DNA of 64,000 nucleotides from NCBI RefSeq assembly GCF_009914335.1, contig NZ_CP043925.1, forward strand, positions 3,286,001 to 3,350,000. Reading direction: 5' to 3'. Source of the stretch: Proteus columbae. GTDB taxonomy: Bacteria > Pseudomonadota > Gammaproteobacteria > Enterobacterales > Enterobacteriaceae. Position 1 is the stretch's first letter, and each line of letters starts with the position of its first letter. A program made the position numbers and the translations under genes. Positions 16,009 to 24,943 of the stretch are shown in pieces. Under the pieces are notes generated by a model. The model worked only from the letters and a program-made list of their open reading frames with translations, made no database searches and had not been told where the DNA came from.

Positions 16009-17504
16009 TGGATAAAAAAGCCCTACTCACAAAACTGATTATTGATGACACGCTGACACAACATCGCATTCCTGTTCATGAAGAGCTCGTTATTGCGTTG
16101 TATGAAGATGTGGAAATCGCTCAATACATTGATTTTATTATTGATAAAATCAATACTAAAGCGGCAGAAAAAATAACACCACAAGACAAAATCCCCCCTA
16201 TTCTTCTGTTATTGCCACCAGCTCGCAATTTAGCTGCTGAAGAAACATCATTACCAGAAGAGTGTCCATTAAAGCCAGGTCAAATTCCAACACACTCATC
16301 ACCAATGCCAACAGAAAAACCGATTATTCATCGCCCTACGGCAAAAATTACCCTTTCTAATGCAAAAGTAGGCACTGCATTCAATTCTACGCTCAGTATC
16401 GAGCTAAATACCCTCGAAATTGCCGAAATTGAAGCGGTTGATGTCCCTGAAGGAGTTGGAATAACCTTTGATCATGAAAGTTGCTGCTTAGTAGGAATGC
16501 CAACAAAAAGTGGCAATTTTACATTGGTTGTCCATTGGTCTGTTAATGCTATTCGTTATCAAGATAAAGTCTTATTAATCATCAATCCTGATCCGCGTAG
16601 CTTATGGCAAATCAATGAACCTCCCGCTGATAGCCTTTATCCCAAAGCCCACATCGATAGCCAACTTATTCTTGAAGAAGACATTCGAATTGTAGGAGCA
16701 AGCCGTCGTGGACGTTCTCATGAACATGCAGGCACATTCCGTGATGATGATTTTTATATTCACCACGATAACCAAAGCCAATGGAATATTTTAATTGTCG
16801 CTGATGGTGCAGGCAGTGCTCGCTATTCTCGCGAAGGCTCACGCATTGCTATCAATACGGTCAGCCATTATTTAAAATCACAATTAAGTTTGGAAAATGA
16901 AGCAATTAAACCTCATCTTGAAACCATCCATCAATGGAATGACAACAGCGCCATTAATCAAGTAGGAAGCTTCTTTGCACAACTCTTTCGTAATGCCGCC
17001 CAATTAGCGATTAATAACCTCAAAAATGAAGCGATTCATATTAATGAACCCGTAAAATCATTTTCAACAACGTTATTAGCCACGGTTTCTTTGCGTATCA
17101 ATGATGAGTTATTTGCTGCCTCATTTTGGATGGGAGATGGTGCGATTGCCGCTTATGGCCCTGCCGGAAAAGTGCGTATTTTAGGTATTCCTGATAGTGG
17201 TGAATATGCAGGACAAACCCGTTTTCTTGATGATAGTGCGCTCAACGATGCTGAATTTAATCGACGCATTATTATTGGTAAGTGGAAAGAAATTTCACAT
17301 CTTATTTTAATGACTGACGGAGTGTCCGATCCCGTATTTGAAACGGATAATGGCTTACAAGATCCCAATAAATGGGCTGCACTCATTGATGAAATATCGC
17401 CTTGTTTAGCCTCTCCTGAAAATGCAGCTAGCGCATTGGCTGAATGGCTGAATTTCTTTTCAGCAGGCAATCACGATGACCGCACTCTGGTTGTGGCTTG
17501 GTAA
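16008..17504 (+). CDS. PP2C-family serine/threonine phosphatase with Ig-like domain
   Basis: 498 residues in three parts. A helical N-terminus and proline-rich linker cover about 1-105. A beta-sandwich (about 108-195; KITLSNAKVGTAFNSTLSI, LVGMPTKSGNFTLVV) resembles bacterial Ig-like/cadherin-type modules. The PP2C domain covers about 222-498. The PP2C metal aspartates are in VADGAGSARYSREG, FWMGDGAIAAYG, LMTDGVSDPVFE and GNHDDRTLVV, all present. No signal peptide is seen, so the Ig-like module is cytosolic. It is translationally coupled to terY3 (TAATG) and followed after 27 bases by the kinase gene. The likely substrate is the kinase, TerY3 or a TerD-type protein. Confidence 0.88.
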   Translation: MDKKALLTKLIIDDTLTQHRIPVHEELVIALYEDVEIAQYIDFIIDKINTKAAEKITPQDKIPPILLLLPPARNLAAEETSLPEECPLKPGQIPTHSSPMPTEKPIIHRPTAKITLSNAKVGTAFNSTLSIELNTLEIAEIEAVDVPEGVGITFDHESCCLVGMPTKSGNFTLVVHWSVNAIRYQDKVLLIINPDPRSLWQINEPPADSLYPKAHIDSQLILEEDIRIVGASRRGRSHEHAGTFRDDDFYIHHDNQSQWNILIVADGAGSARYSREGSRIAINTVSHYLKSQLSLENEAIKPHLETIHQWNDNSAINQVGSFFAQLFRNAAQLAINNLKNEAIHINEPVKSFSTTLLATVSLRINDELFAASFWMGDGAIAAYGPAGKVRILGIPDSGEYAGQTRFLDDSALNDAEFNRRIIIGKWKEISHLILMTDGVSDPVFETDNGLQDPNKWAALIDEISPCLASPENAASALAEWLNFFSAGNHDDRTLVVAW

Positions 17505-17531
17505 TCATAAAAGAGAGAATGGGTGAGTTTC

Positions 17532-19031
17532 ATGGCAGAGATCATTACCTGTACAACGCAAAGTGGAAAAATAGTTCAGTACGTCAATGAGATCATTGGC
17601 TCTGGCTCAATGAAAGATGTCTATTTTTCCCCTGACCGAACCTACGTTGTTGCCTTCTATAAAACAAAACAGAATGCACAAGCCAAAGATAGAATCGATA
17701 TGATAACAGGCTCTTATCGACATAATATCTTTGAACAAAGTGGTGGAGAATATTGGAAAAATCTCTTTTGCTGGCCAACGGATGTTGTCGAACATCAAGG
17801 CAAAATTGGTATTGTTGTTCCAACTTATCAATCCCACTTTTTCTTTAAATATGGTTCTAAAAACAATGACTTTCTTGCAATAAAAGGTCGAGAAAAAGAA
17901 GGTAAATGGTTTGCAAGTGCCAATAACCAAAATAAATTTCTCGATCCTCGTGAAAGAGGTAATCTATTAAATTACCTTAAAGTTTGTTTATTGCTCTCTC
18001 GCGCAGTACGACGAATGCATGCAGCAGGCTTATGCCACAGTGATTTAAGCTATAAAAACGTCCTTATCGATCCTGAGCAAGGTCATGCCTGTGTGATTGA
18101 TATTGACGGTTTAGTGGTTCCCGGTAAATATCCGCCTGATGTGGTGGGAACCCCTGACTTTATTGCGCCTGAAGTAGTAAAAACCAGCCATTTACCGAAA
18201 GAAGATCCTAACCGTATCTTGCCAAGTATCACGACAGATAGACACGCACTTGCGGTATTAATCTATATGTATCTGTTTTATCGACACCCATTACGGGGCG
18301 GTAAAATTCACGATCTTGACGATGAAATGCGCGATGAAACGCTCTCTATGGGTGAAAAAGCATTGTTTATTGAGCACCCAACTGATCGTAGCAATGCGGT
18401 AAAACTTAATCAGGTAAAACCTTCATCGCTACCTTGGGCTGATCCTGAAAAAATCCCTTATACCATTATGGGGCCGTACTTAACGCCTCTTTTTGAAAGA
18501 GCCTTTATTACAGGATTACACGATCCTTCACAACGCCCTACTGCTGATGAATGGGAAACGGCATTAGTCAAAACGGTAGATTTAGTTCAGCCTTGTCAAA
18601 ATAAAAATTGTGAACAACAATGGTATGTTTTTTCTGGAAAAACACAGCCCGTTTGTCCTTATTGCCATACGCCTTATAAAGGCCAATTGCCGATTTTAAA
18701 TCTCTACTCTTCGCGCAAGGCAGGTAGCTTTAGACCTGACGATCACCGCTTAATGGTATGGAGTAATCAATCACTCTTTCCTTGGCATGTTAATCGCCTT
18801 ATTGCGCCCAATGAACGCACTACTGATGAACAGAAAAAACGTGTCGGTTATTTCGTTTTTCACAATTCAACATGGTGGCTGGTGAATGAACGTATTGAGG
18901 GATTGATGGTATTGCCAGAGAAAAAACAGATAGCCATTGGCGATAAAATTGCGCTAACAGATGGGTTGCAATTTGTATTATCGACAGAAGAAGGCGGACG
19001 ACTGGTTGTGGTGCAATTAGTCTCAAATTAA
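17532..19031 (+). CDS. Protein kinase-like protein with zinc ribbon and FHA-like C-terminus
   Basis: 499 residues from ATG 17532, with GGTGAG five bases upstream; GTG 17523 is an alternative. Kinase features: glycine loop GSGSMKDVYF (near residue 23), catalytic loop HSDLSYKN (near 178), VIDIDG in the DFG place, and GTPDFIAPEV (APE motif, near 215). DxDG replaces DFG, so activity is likely but unproven. A zinc ribbon CQNKNC ... CPYC follows near 360-385. The last 100 residues (FVFHNSTWWLVNE, GDKIALTDG) look like an FHA-type beta-sandwich, which would bind phosphothreonine. It is third in the triad with terY3 and PP2C. Confidence 0.85.
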   Translation: MAEIITCTTQSGKIVQYVNEIIGSGSMKDVYFSPDRTYVVAFYKTKQNAQAKDRIDMITGSYRHNIFEQSGGEYWKNLFCWPTDVVEHQGKIGIVVPTYQSHFFFKYGSKNNDFLAIKGREKEGKWFASANNQNKFLDPRERGNLLNYLKVCLLLSRAVRRMHAAGLCHSDLSYKNVLIDPEQGHACVIDIDGLVVPGKYPPDVVGTPDFIAPEVVKTSHLPKEDPNRILPSITTDRHALAVLIYMYLFYRHPLRGGKIHDLDDEMRDETLSMGEKALFIEHPTDRSNAVKLNQVKPSSLPWADPEKIPYTIMGPYLTPLFERAFITGLHDPSQRPTADEWETALVKTVDLVQPCQNKNCEQQWYVFSGKTQPVCPYCHTPYKGQLPILNLYSSRKAGSFRPDDHRLMVWSNQSLFPWHVNRLIAPNERTTDEQKKRVGYFVFHNSTWWLVNERIEGLMVLPEKKQIAIGDKIALTDGLQFVLSTEEGGRLVVVQLVSN

Positions 19032-19039
19032 CGATAACG

Positions 19040-19080
19040 AGAGAATAATCCGTTTAATTTATCGTGGGTTATTCTCTTTG
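19040..19080 (+). terminator. Terminator of the TerY-phosphatase-kinase unit
   Basis: An 11-bp stem, GAGAATAATCC (19041-19051) with GGGTTATTCTC (19066-19076), followed by TTTG. The T-run is short, so efficiency may be moderate. Confidence 0.6.
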
Positions 19081-19098
19081 CTATAAGCTATTTTTAAA

Positions 19099-19515
19099 TC
19101 AACGTTTAAATTCCATTGTTAAATTTAAATCTTTTGTCGGTTTTCCTGACTCATAACGCCATTTTTCCATAGCTCGAATAGTCGATAAACCAAAAACCTC
19201 CACTAAAGGGGAATCTAACATCCTAATATTTTGCACATATCCATTTTCATCAATATCAAATTTAATATTTAACGCTCCCTCAATGCCTTGAGAATACGCT
19301 TTTGCAGGATAATTAGGAAATACTCGTAATAAATTCTTAGGGTGATTTTTAACCGTAAGATTTGACTCATTTATTTCACTCTGAGTTATTTTCTCTGGTT
19401 CATCGGCTAATTTTGCTTTCAATAATTGCACATCCGACTGTGTTGATTGAATAGCACATCCATTTAATAAAATGGTGCTGCAAAGTAAACTTAAAATAGC
19501 TAATTTTATTTTCAT
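19099..19515 (-). CDS. Lipoprotein with TonB C-terminal domain
   Basis: 138 residues from ATG 19515. The frame is open to 19584, but the shorter start gives a clean lipoprotein signal, MKIKLAILSLLCSTILLNGC, with lipobox LNGC and Asp absent after the cysteine, which predicts outer-membrane sorting. After a short charged linker, residues 65-138 form a TonB C-terminal domain: YPAKAYSQGIEGALNIKFDI, SPLVEVFGLSTIRAMEKWRYE. There is no proline-rich spanning region, so it is unlikely to be a full energy transducer. Small TonB-domain lipoproteins of this sort are of unknown function. It is a single gene, convergent with the kinase gene. Confidence 0.8.
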   Translation of the reverse strand: MKIKLAILSLLCSTILLNGCAIQSTQSDVQLLKAKLADEPEKITQSEINESNLTVKNHPKNLLRVFPNYPAKAYSQGIEGALNIKFDIDENGYVQNIRMLDSPLVEVFGLSTIRAMEKWRYESGKPTKDLNLTMEFKR

Positions 19516-19772
19516 TTTTCTTTTCTGAAATAAGATTAAATATAAAGATACAATAATATATCTCATTATCATTTCTATTCTCAATTAAATATTTAGTTAA
19601 GAAAAACTGTGCAATTAATCATATTTCAGCCGTCCTATTTAAATCAAAGTCAGATCACATATTCACGTCTCACCCTTGCTATTTAGCGCTAACGTTCAAT
19701 ATTGGATATCAAGATCCCAGTTTATTAAGCCCCAGTATTTACAATACCGAACAGTGATAATTGGAGGGACTA

Positions 19773-20741
19773 ATGAAAACTAAAAATAAAATCAATGTAC
19801 TAGAACTTATTTCACCAGAAATGCAGCAAGTTATGCAATTTTATGCAGATAATCCTCAACCTGCGCCAGAAAGTAATGACTACCCTTCTATGCGCCTTGC
19901 TTACAATCAAGACAGACGTTATTGGAATGCAGATGCACCCGAAATGTTTAGCATTCAAGATATTTCCGTTAGCACGTCTTATGGCGAGGTACTAACACGC
20001 CTTTATCAACCCACAGAAAAAACACCCGCAACACTCTATTATCTTCATGGCGGGGGCTTTATTTTAGGGAATTTAGATACCCACGATCGCATTATGCGTT
20101 TACTCGCGTCTTATACAGGTTGTGCTGTAATTGGTATTGATTACTCACTATCACCAGAAGCACATTATCCACAAGCGATTGATGAATCAGCGCAAGTCTG
20201 CCAGTTTTATGATCAACATGCTGAACACTACGGTATTAACACTCAACACATTGGTTTTGCAGGCGATTCTGCGGGAGCCATGTTATCGCTTGCTACTGTA
20301 CTGTGGTTACGCGACAAACAAATCCACTGTGGCAAGGTAAGTGCAGCTTTATTATGGTATGGATTATACGGTTTACGTGATTCCACCAGCCGTCGGCTTT
20401 ATGGTGGTGAATGGGATGGGTTACGCCAGCAAGATCTAGAAGAATATGATAATGCCTATTTAACCGCGTTAGGCAATCGTGATGCACCTTATTATTGCTT
20501 ATTTAATAACGACTTAACGCAAGATATTCCCCCTTGCTTTATCGCCAGCGCACAATACGACCCACTTATTGATGATAGCGTGACTCTCTTTAAAACCCTT
20601 GAAGCACATCAATCACCTTGTGAATATAAAATGTATCCAGGCACATTACATGCCTTTTTACACTACTCACGCATGATGAAAGTGGCTGATGACGCCATTC
20701 GAGATGGCGCTCATTACTTTGTAAAACAACTTAAGAATTAA
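19773..20741 (+). CDS. aes: Acetyl esterase, alpha/beta hydrolase (Aes-like)
   Basis: 322 residues from ATG 19773, with a strong GGAGGG site upstream. It belongs to the hormone-sensitive-lipase type of alpha/beta hydrolase: oxyanion-hole HGGGF near residue 91, nucleophile elbow GDSAG near 165, catalytic Asp in DPLIDD near 262 and His in LHAFLHY near 292. The whole matches the Aes family, cytosolic esterases acting on short acyl chains. It is a single gene whose last four bases overlap the end of the convergent NrtR-like gene. In E. coli Aes also interacts with MalT; whether that holds here is not shown. Confidence 0.85.
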   Translation: MKTKNKINVLELISPEMQQVMQFYADNPQPAPESNDYPSMRLAYNQDRRYWNADAPEMFSIQDISVSTSYGEVLTRLYQPTEKTPATLYYLHGGGFILGNLDTHDRIMRLLASYTGCAVIGIDYSLSPEAHYPQAIDESAQVCQFYDQHAEHYGINTQHIGFAGDSAGAMLSLATVLWLRDKQIHCGKVSAALLWYGLYGLRDSTSRRLYGGEWDGLRQQDLEEYDNAYLTALGNRDAPYYCLFNNDLTQDIPPCFIASAQYDPLIDDSVTLFKTLEAHQSPCEYKMYPGTLHAFLHYSRMMKVADDAIRDGAHYFVKQLKN

Positions 20742-21451
20742 AACTCAAGATTTCGAATAAAACGATAATCCGCAGACGCCTCTTTAAGTCGATACAGACT
20801 TGCAGGGCGTCCTCTCTCTGCCCGTTTTTCTCCTGTATCAATCAATAAATCAGCTTGTTCGATACGTCGTCTAAAGGATTTTTTCTGGATCTCTTTACCA
20901 ATCAGAATTTCATGAACATGTTGCAACTCTGGCAAGGTAAAAACTTCTGGCAATGCAAATCCGGGAACAATCGAATAGAGTGATTTTTGCTTTAATCGCT
21001 CTCTTGCTTGTGTAATTAATTCATTGTGATCAAAAGCTAAGCTTTGTTGTGTAATCTCATCAATAGGACACCACATTACCGAATCCACGGTATCAATATG
21101 TGCTTCACACACTTGATGTGCAATCAACGCGGTATAACAGACCGTCACAGACCAACCTCTTACATCACGCAGGTTATTTCCCACTGAACAAAGTTGCTCA
21201 ATATAAGGAGGGATCACACCCGTTTTCTCTTTTAATTTTCTTAGCACAGTATCTTCAAGGCATTTGTCCTGTACTTCATCGACAAATCCACCAGGTAAAC
21301 CCCATTTTCCTTTTTCAGGATGCTCTCCTCTTTTCACTAACAATACTTTTAACTGCTCTTCATGATAAGTAAACAGTACCGCATCAACAGTAATCAGTGG
21401 GGATAGGAAATCACGGCGGTTATAACTGGCTAAAAAATCTTGTTCATTCAT
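20738..21451 (-). CDS. nrtR: NrtR-type Nudix-related transcriptional regulator
   Basis: 237 residues from ATG 21451 ([18 protein letters not shown]). The frame is open to 21520, but that extension enters the operator region. The N-terminal Nudix fold (about 20-150) has a degenerate Nudix box: [13 protein letters not shown] and RKLKEKTG replace the catalytic REUxEE glutamates. That is expected for a sensor and not a hydrolase. The C-terminal winged helix (about 155-237) contains [14 protein letters not shown] and the family signature [11 protein letters not shown]. NrtR proteins repress NAD-metabolism genes and respond to ADP-ribose-type ligands. It lies divergent from a SPFH/NAD-kinase-like pair, with three identical-architecture operators between them. 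Confidence 0.85.
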   Translation of the reverse strand: MNEQDFLASYNRRDFLSPLITVDAVLFTYHEEQLKVLLVKRGEHPEKGKWGLPGGFVDEVQDKCLEDTVLRKLKEKTGVIPPYIEQLCSVGNNLRDVRGWSVTVCYTALIAHQVCEAHIDTVDSVMWCPIDEITQQSLAFDHNELITQARERLKQKSLYSIVPGFALPEVFTLPELQHVHEILIGKEIQKKSFRRRIEQADLLIDTGEKRAERGRPASLYRLKEASADYRFIRNLEF

Positions 21452-21513
21452 GGCGTAAGCTTTATTAGAAAACGATAAAACTATTTTAAGCCTAAACAGC
21501 AAAAAATCAAATT

Positions 21514-21531
21514 TTGTCATAAAGACACTAA
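21514..21531. promoter_or_regulatory. NrtR-type operator, copy 1
   Basis: Read on the minus strand, TAGTGTC-N5-GACAA. It is the copy nearest nrtR and may mediate autoregulation. All three copies share the TAGTGTC half, a five-base spacer and a GACAA-type half. Confidence 0.65.
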
Positions 21532-21546
21532 ATCAGTTGACAAGCA

Positions 21547-21565
21547 TAGTGTCGATAGGACACAA
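21547..21565. promoter_or_regulatory. NrtR-type operator, copy 2
   Basis: TAGTGTC-GATAG-GACACAA on the plus strand, the most symmetric of the three copies and in the middle of the divergent region. Confidence 0.7.
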
Positions 21566-21572
21566 TCCAGTT

Positions 21573-21590
21573 ATTGTCATAAGGACACTA
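21573..21590. promoter_or_regulatory. NrtR-type operator, copy 3
   Basis: TTGTCATAAGGACACTA, the same architecture on the minus strand. It ends 14 bases before the SPFH gene start, so a bound protein would block its transcription or translation start region. Confidence 0.65.
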
Positions 21591-21604
21591 ACTGGAGATA
21601 TCCT

Positions 21605-22624
21605 ATGTTTAACTTAAATTATTTCAAAGCAGACTCATCAACATTCATTATTAAATCGGTAAACGGCAAAATTCGCCAGCAAGGTAAAGGATTGAGTTTT
21701 TGGTATAACTCAGCCACAACCTCTATTGCCGCACTACCTTTAAACGCCCAAGAAGCGCCGTTTATTTTCAACTTCCAAACCTCGGACTTTCAGGGCTTAC
21801 GCATTCAAGGACAAATTTCATTTCAGGTCAAAACACCTGAAAAAGCCGCAGAAGTGCTCAATTTTAACTTGAGCAAAAACGGCAAATCTTATGCATCAGA
21901 AGATCCACTAAAACTCAGTGATCGTGTTGTGCGTATTGCACAAACCTTAATCCAAGCAAAGATCCAAAGTACACCACTTAGAGAAGCGTTATTACTCAGC
22001 CAATCATTAGTTACTTTGGTGATGGAACAATTAATTGAACACCCATCATTAGATGCATTAGGTATTGCGATTTTAGATGTCTCTATTGCGGCAATCACTC
22101 CATCACCAGAAACCTTAAAAGCACTCGAAGCCGAAGCAAGAGAATCCTTACTGAAAGAAGCCGACGATGCCATTTATGCTCGTCGTAAATTCTCGGTAGA
22201 ACAAGAACGCACCATTAAAGAGGCTGAATTGGAAACCGACTTATCTGTTCAACGTAAACGACAAGAAATTGAAGAAGCACGTTTAGAAAACGAACGCACA
22301 TTATTACGAGAACAGGCGGAGATTGAAAAAGAGCGCCTTGAAGCCAAAGTAAATGCTGAAGCAAAACGCAAAGAACTGGTCGCGTTAAGTGCTGAAAATC
22401 AGCGAACACAATCAGAAGCTGATGCTTATGCTATTGAAGCGACCATGCGTGCTTATCGTGAACTGCCAGTTGAAAACCTAAAAGCCATGGCACTAGCAAA
22501 AATGGACTCTCAGCAATTAATGGCAATGGCATTTGAAACCTTAGCGCTGAATTCAGGGAAAATTGGTGAGTTAAATATCACCCCTGATTTATTTAGCCAA
22601 TTCATGAAAAAAGGCAATAAATAA
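21605..22624 (+). CDS. SPFH/band-7 domain protein with coiled coil
   Basis: 339 residues. Residues 1-175 form a SPFH/band-7 domain (FRIQGQISFQVKTPEKA-like strand, then LDALGIAILDVSIAAITPSPE). Residues 175-275 are a long charged coiled coil (YARRKFSVEQERTIKEAELE, EAEIEKERLEAKVNAEAKRK). The C-terminal helix region ends in FSQFMKKGNK. No membrane segment is seen, unlike most prohibitin-like members, so it may be a soluble oligomer or bind membranes peripherally. It overlaps the NAD-kinase-like gene by one base (TAATG), so the two products are made together. Control by the neighbouring NrtR is inferred from the three upstream operators. Confidence 0.85.
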   Translation: MFNLNYFKADSSTFIIKSVNGKIRQQGKGLSFWYNSATTSIAALPLNAQEAPFIFNFQTSDFQGLRIQGQISFQVKTPEKAAEVLNFNLSKNGKSYASEDPLKLSDRVVRIAQTLIQAKIQSTPLREALLLSQSLVTLVMEQLIEHPSLDALGIAILDVSIAAITPSPETLKALEAEARESLLKEADDAIYARRKFSVEQERTIKEAELETDLSVQRKRQEIEEARLENERTLLREQAEIEKERLEAKVNAEAKRKELVALSAENQRTQSEADAYAIEATMRAYRELPVENLKAMALAKMDSQQLMAMAFETLALNSGKIGELNITPDLFSQFMKKGNK

Positions 22625-23568
22625 TGGATCGTAACGAAGATTTTCGCTTTGTGCTGGTGATGAGAAAAAGCCGCTTACAGGAATTAATTGAGCGTTTTAA
22701 TACGTGGTCACAAGCCAAATTCTATTTAGAACATAACAATGTTGAGGTAACGGATTACCTCAACGAACACAACTTATATCAAAAACAGTTAACACAAGCA
22801 GAGCTGGTTTTAAAATCATTGGGACGTTTTCAGCTATTAGAAAGAAACTTATTACCTAGCTATCAATTCTCACCCCACGATATTGTGGTGGTGATTGGTC
22901 AAGATGGGCTGGTCGCCAATACACTGAAATACCTTAATGGGCAGCCTATTATTGCCATTAATCCCGATCCTTCAAGGTGGGATGGCAAATTACTTCCTTT
23001 TGAAATAGGTGAATTAAAAGAGACGGTGATTAATACCATTAATCAGAAAATGCCGTTTAAATCCGTGACTTTTGCACAAGCGACAACCAATGATGGCCAA
23101 TCACTGTTAGCCGTTAATGATCTATTTATTGGCCCCAAAAGCCACACGTCTGCACGCTATATTTTACAATGGAGTGGTGCTCAAGAAGCACAATCTTCAT
23201 CAGGAATTATTGTGTCTACGGGACTTGGCTCGACAGGTTGGTTTCAATCTATTCTCGCTGGCGCGATGGCAATCACAGGAGAAGCATCACATCCCCTGTT
23301 ACAAGGATTTAGCTGGGGTGACAAAAAGCTGCAATTTAGTGTGAGAGAACCTTTTCCAAGTCGAACAACAGGCGTAGCTCTAACCTTTGGAACAATTGAG
23401 CCTGATTCACCTTTACAATTAGAATCTTTAATGCCTGAAAATGGGGTTATTTTTTCTGATGGCATCGAAGATGACTATTTACAGTTTAATGCAGGCTGTA
23501 TAGCACATATTGGTATCGCGGACATACAAGGCCAACTGATTAGCCCTAAAGGGCGTCAGCGTATTTAG
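22624..23568 (+). CDS. NAD kinase-like protein
   Basis: 314 residues. The N-terminal 80 residues are helical. Then come features of the NAD/diacylglycerol kinase fold: VVIGQDGLVANTL (near residue 89, in the place of GGDG), IIAINPDPSRWDG (near 112), the NDLFIGP segment (near 166, in the place of the NE/D motif) and SSGIIVSTGLGSTGWF (near 193, like the GSTAY loop). GQDG for GGDG and the other changes suggest an altered or lost kinase activity, perhaps a nucleotide sensor. A housekeeping NAD kinase would be elsewhere. It is coupled to the SPFH gene and probably under NrtR, which fits a role tied to NAD(P). Confidence 0.75.
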   Translation: MDRNEDFRFVLVMRKSRLQELIERFNTWSQAKFYLEHNNVEVTDYLNEHNLYQKQLTQAELVLKSLGRFQLLERNLLPSYQFSPHDIVVVIGQDGLVANTLKYLNGQPIIAINPDPSRWDGKLLPFEIGELKETVINTINQKMPFKSVTFAQATTNDGQSLLAVNDLFIGPKSHTSARYILQWSGAQEAQSSSGIIVSTGLGSTGWFQSILAGAMAITGEASHPLLQGFSWGDKKLQFSVREPFPSRTTGVALTFGTIEPDSPLQLESLMPENGVIFSDGIEDDYLQFNAGCIAHIGIADIQGQLISPKGRQRI

Positions 23569-23631
23569 GCTTGATGAGGGTGAATAAATAACAATAAAGA
23601 CATGACAAAAACAGAATAAATCTATTAATTA

Positions 23632-23967
23632 TCAATTAATTAAATCGCCACCAACTTCACATTGTGTATTATTAAACACAGTAATAAAGTCAGCATTGGC
23701 ACACTGATTATTTAAACTCAATTTCACCATCTCTTGATATGACGGAGAAAACCGAAGTGAAGAAGCGTGTTCTAGTGATTTATCGCCAAAAAAAGAAGAA
23801 AAAAGTTGAAGATCAGGGCAAGCATCCATGCTCACCTGATCTTCGATTGCCGTTATTAACATCCGTTGTTCTAACGTCATATTGTCTCGATGCCATCCTT
23901 GAGCAATCCAACCCAAACTAAACGCCATGAGTGCAATCCATGCATATAACGCTTGTGTGTTGAACAT
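23632..23967 (-). CDS. Small protein of unknown function with N-terminal membrane helix
   Basis: 111 residues. A good AGGAG lies seven bases before the ATG at 23967. Residues 5-25 (TQALYAWIALMAFSLGWIAQ) form one hydrophobic helix, either a signal anchor or an uncleaved signal. The rest is polar with three cysteines (DACPD, NNQCAN, NTQCEV), suggesting a periplasmic domain with a disulfide. No family is recognised. It is a single gene, 63 bases from the end of the NAD-kinase-like gene and convergent with it. No function can be assigned from the sequence. Confidence 0.6.
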   Translation of the reverse strand: MFNTQALYAWIALMAFSLGWIAQGWHRDNMTLEQRMLITAIEDQVSMDACPDLQLFSSFFGDKSLEHASSLRFSPSYQEMVKLSLNNQCANADFITVFNNTQCEVGGDLIN

Positions 23968-24471
23968 GACCTAGCTCCTTAGTCATTCGAGACAAAACTT
24001 ATTTCATCGACTTTTATTATAAAGATCAGCTTTTAACACTTTTCACTTGAACGCTATGCGAAATCCTTTCACACTCAGTCCTCAACTATTGAAAAGTATT
24101 TTTACTCACTTCCTTGTTAACTTGTAATAGACATCCTTGTCTATTGCTTTCTACTCACACTGAAAAACAACAGAAAAAATAAATAATAAATTCAATATGT
24201 TGCTCATCTCCGTATGATTTAACGTGAAGCCATTATCTACAAACTTTGTATTTTAGGCTAGTAAGTTTGTTCGGTTAACATCGGTTATGTGTGTTTATCC
24301 GACAATAACCGAACTAACCCACCCATTTAAAACAATTTTATTTGTTTTTGGCACCTTTAAATCGCTTCAAAACAATTATTTACATCAAAAAACAATAATA
24401 AGACTGGTTATAATACAAATTTAAGCTAATATAGAAAGCATGATAGAACTGATAACAAAGAGAAAAATAAC
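23968..24471. other. Intergenic region with GGTTA/TAACC repeats upstream of the Ogr-like gene
   Basis: 504 bases without a coding frame. Near 24269-24320 lies an inverted repeat: GTTCGGTTA (24269-24277) with TAACCGAAC (24306-24314). An inner ATCGGTTATG and a further TAACCC add to it, giving four GGTTA-type units in about 50 bases. It is about 150 bases upstream of the Ogr-like gene and may be its binding region. The left half shows nothing distinctive. Confidence 0.4.
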
Positions 24472-24732
24472 ATGCGTGTCCTAACTATTTATTGTCCTGA
24501 ATGTGGCGAAAAAGCGCTTATAAAGAAAAGTAATCGTAAACACAAAGAGCTGTCTGATCTCTATTGTGCTTGTCGTGATCCCGAATGCGGACATACCTTT
24601 GTTTTAAACCTCACGTTTAGTCACACTCTTATGCCAAGTGCAAAAAACAAAGATACGTTGTTATTAGATGTGATTAAAAATCTTTCTCCAGAGCAACGAG
24701 AGAAAGCACTTACTCTTTTGCAAGGCATGTAA
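24472..24732 (+). CDS. Ogr/Delta-like zinc-finger transcription activator
   Basis: 86 residues. It has the Ogr/Delta pattern: CPECG (residues 9-13), YCACRDPECGHTFV (near 31-46) and the family-typical LTFSHTLMPSAK (near 48-58). The four cysteines bind one zinc. Ogr of phage P2 and Delta of P4 activate late phage promoters by contacting RNA polymerase alpha, and a Serratia relative (NucC) controls nuclease and bacteriocin genes. No prophage genes are seen around this one, so it appears to be an isolated, domesticated regulator. Its C-terminal part (LLLDVIKNLSPEQREKALTL) is longer than in P2 Ogr. Confidence 0.8.
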   Translation: MRVLTIYCPECGEKALIKKSNRKHKELSDLYCACRDPECGHTFVLNLTFSHTLMPSAKNKDTLLLDVIKNLSPEQREKALTLLQGM

Positions 24733-24943
24733 TCATCTCGAACAGACACTCTTTTTTTCATTTATTTTTATGATCTTGCTCCCATTCTGACAGGTTATTT
24801 GACTAACCTATTCTTATAGAAAGATAAATGATGTAGATTCATTTTTAAGCTAAATAAAAATAATTCTTATGTTTTAAATAAAACAAACGTCGCCTATTGA
24901 TGCCGTGTTTACCAATCCTTTAATAAATAATGTGTCAGCCCCC

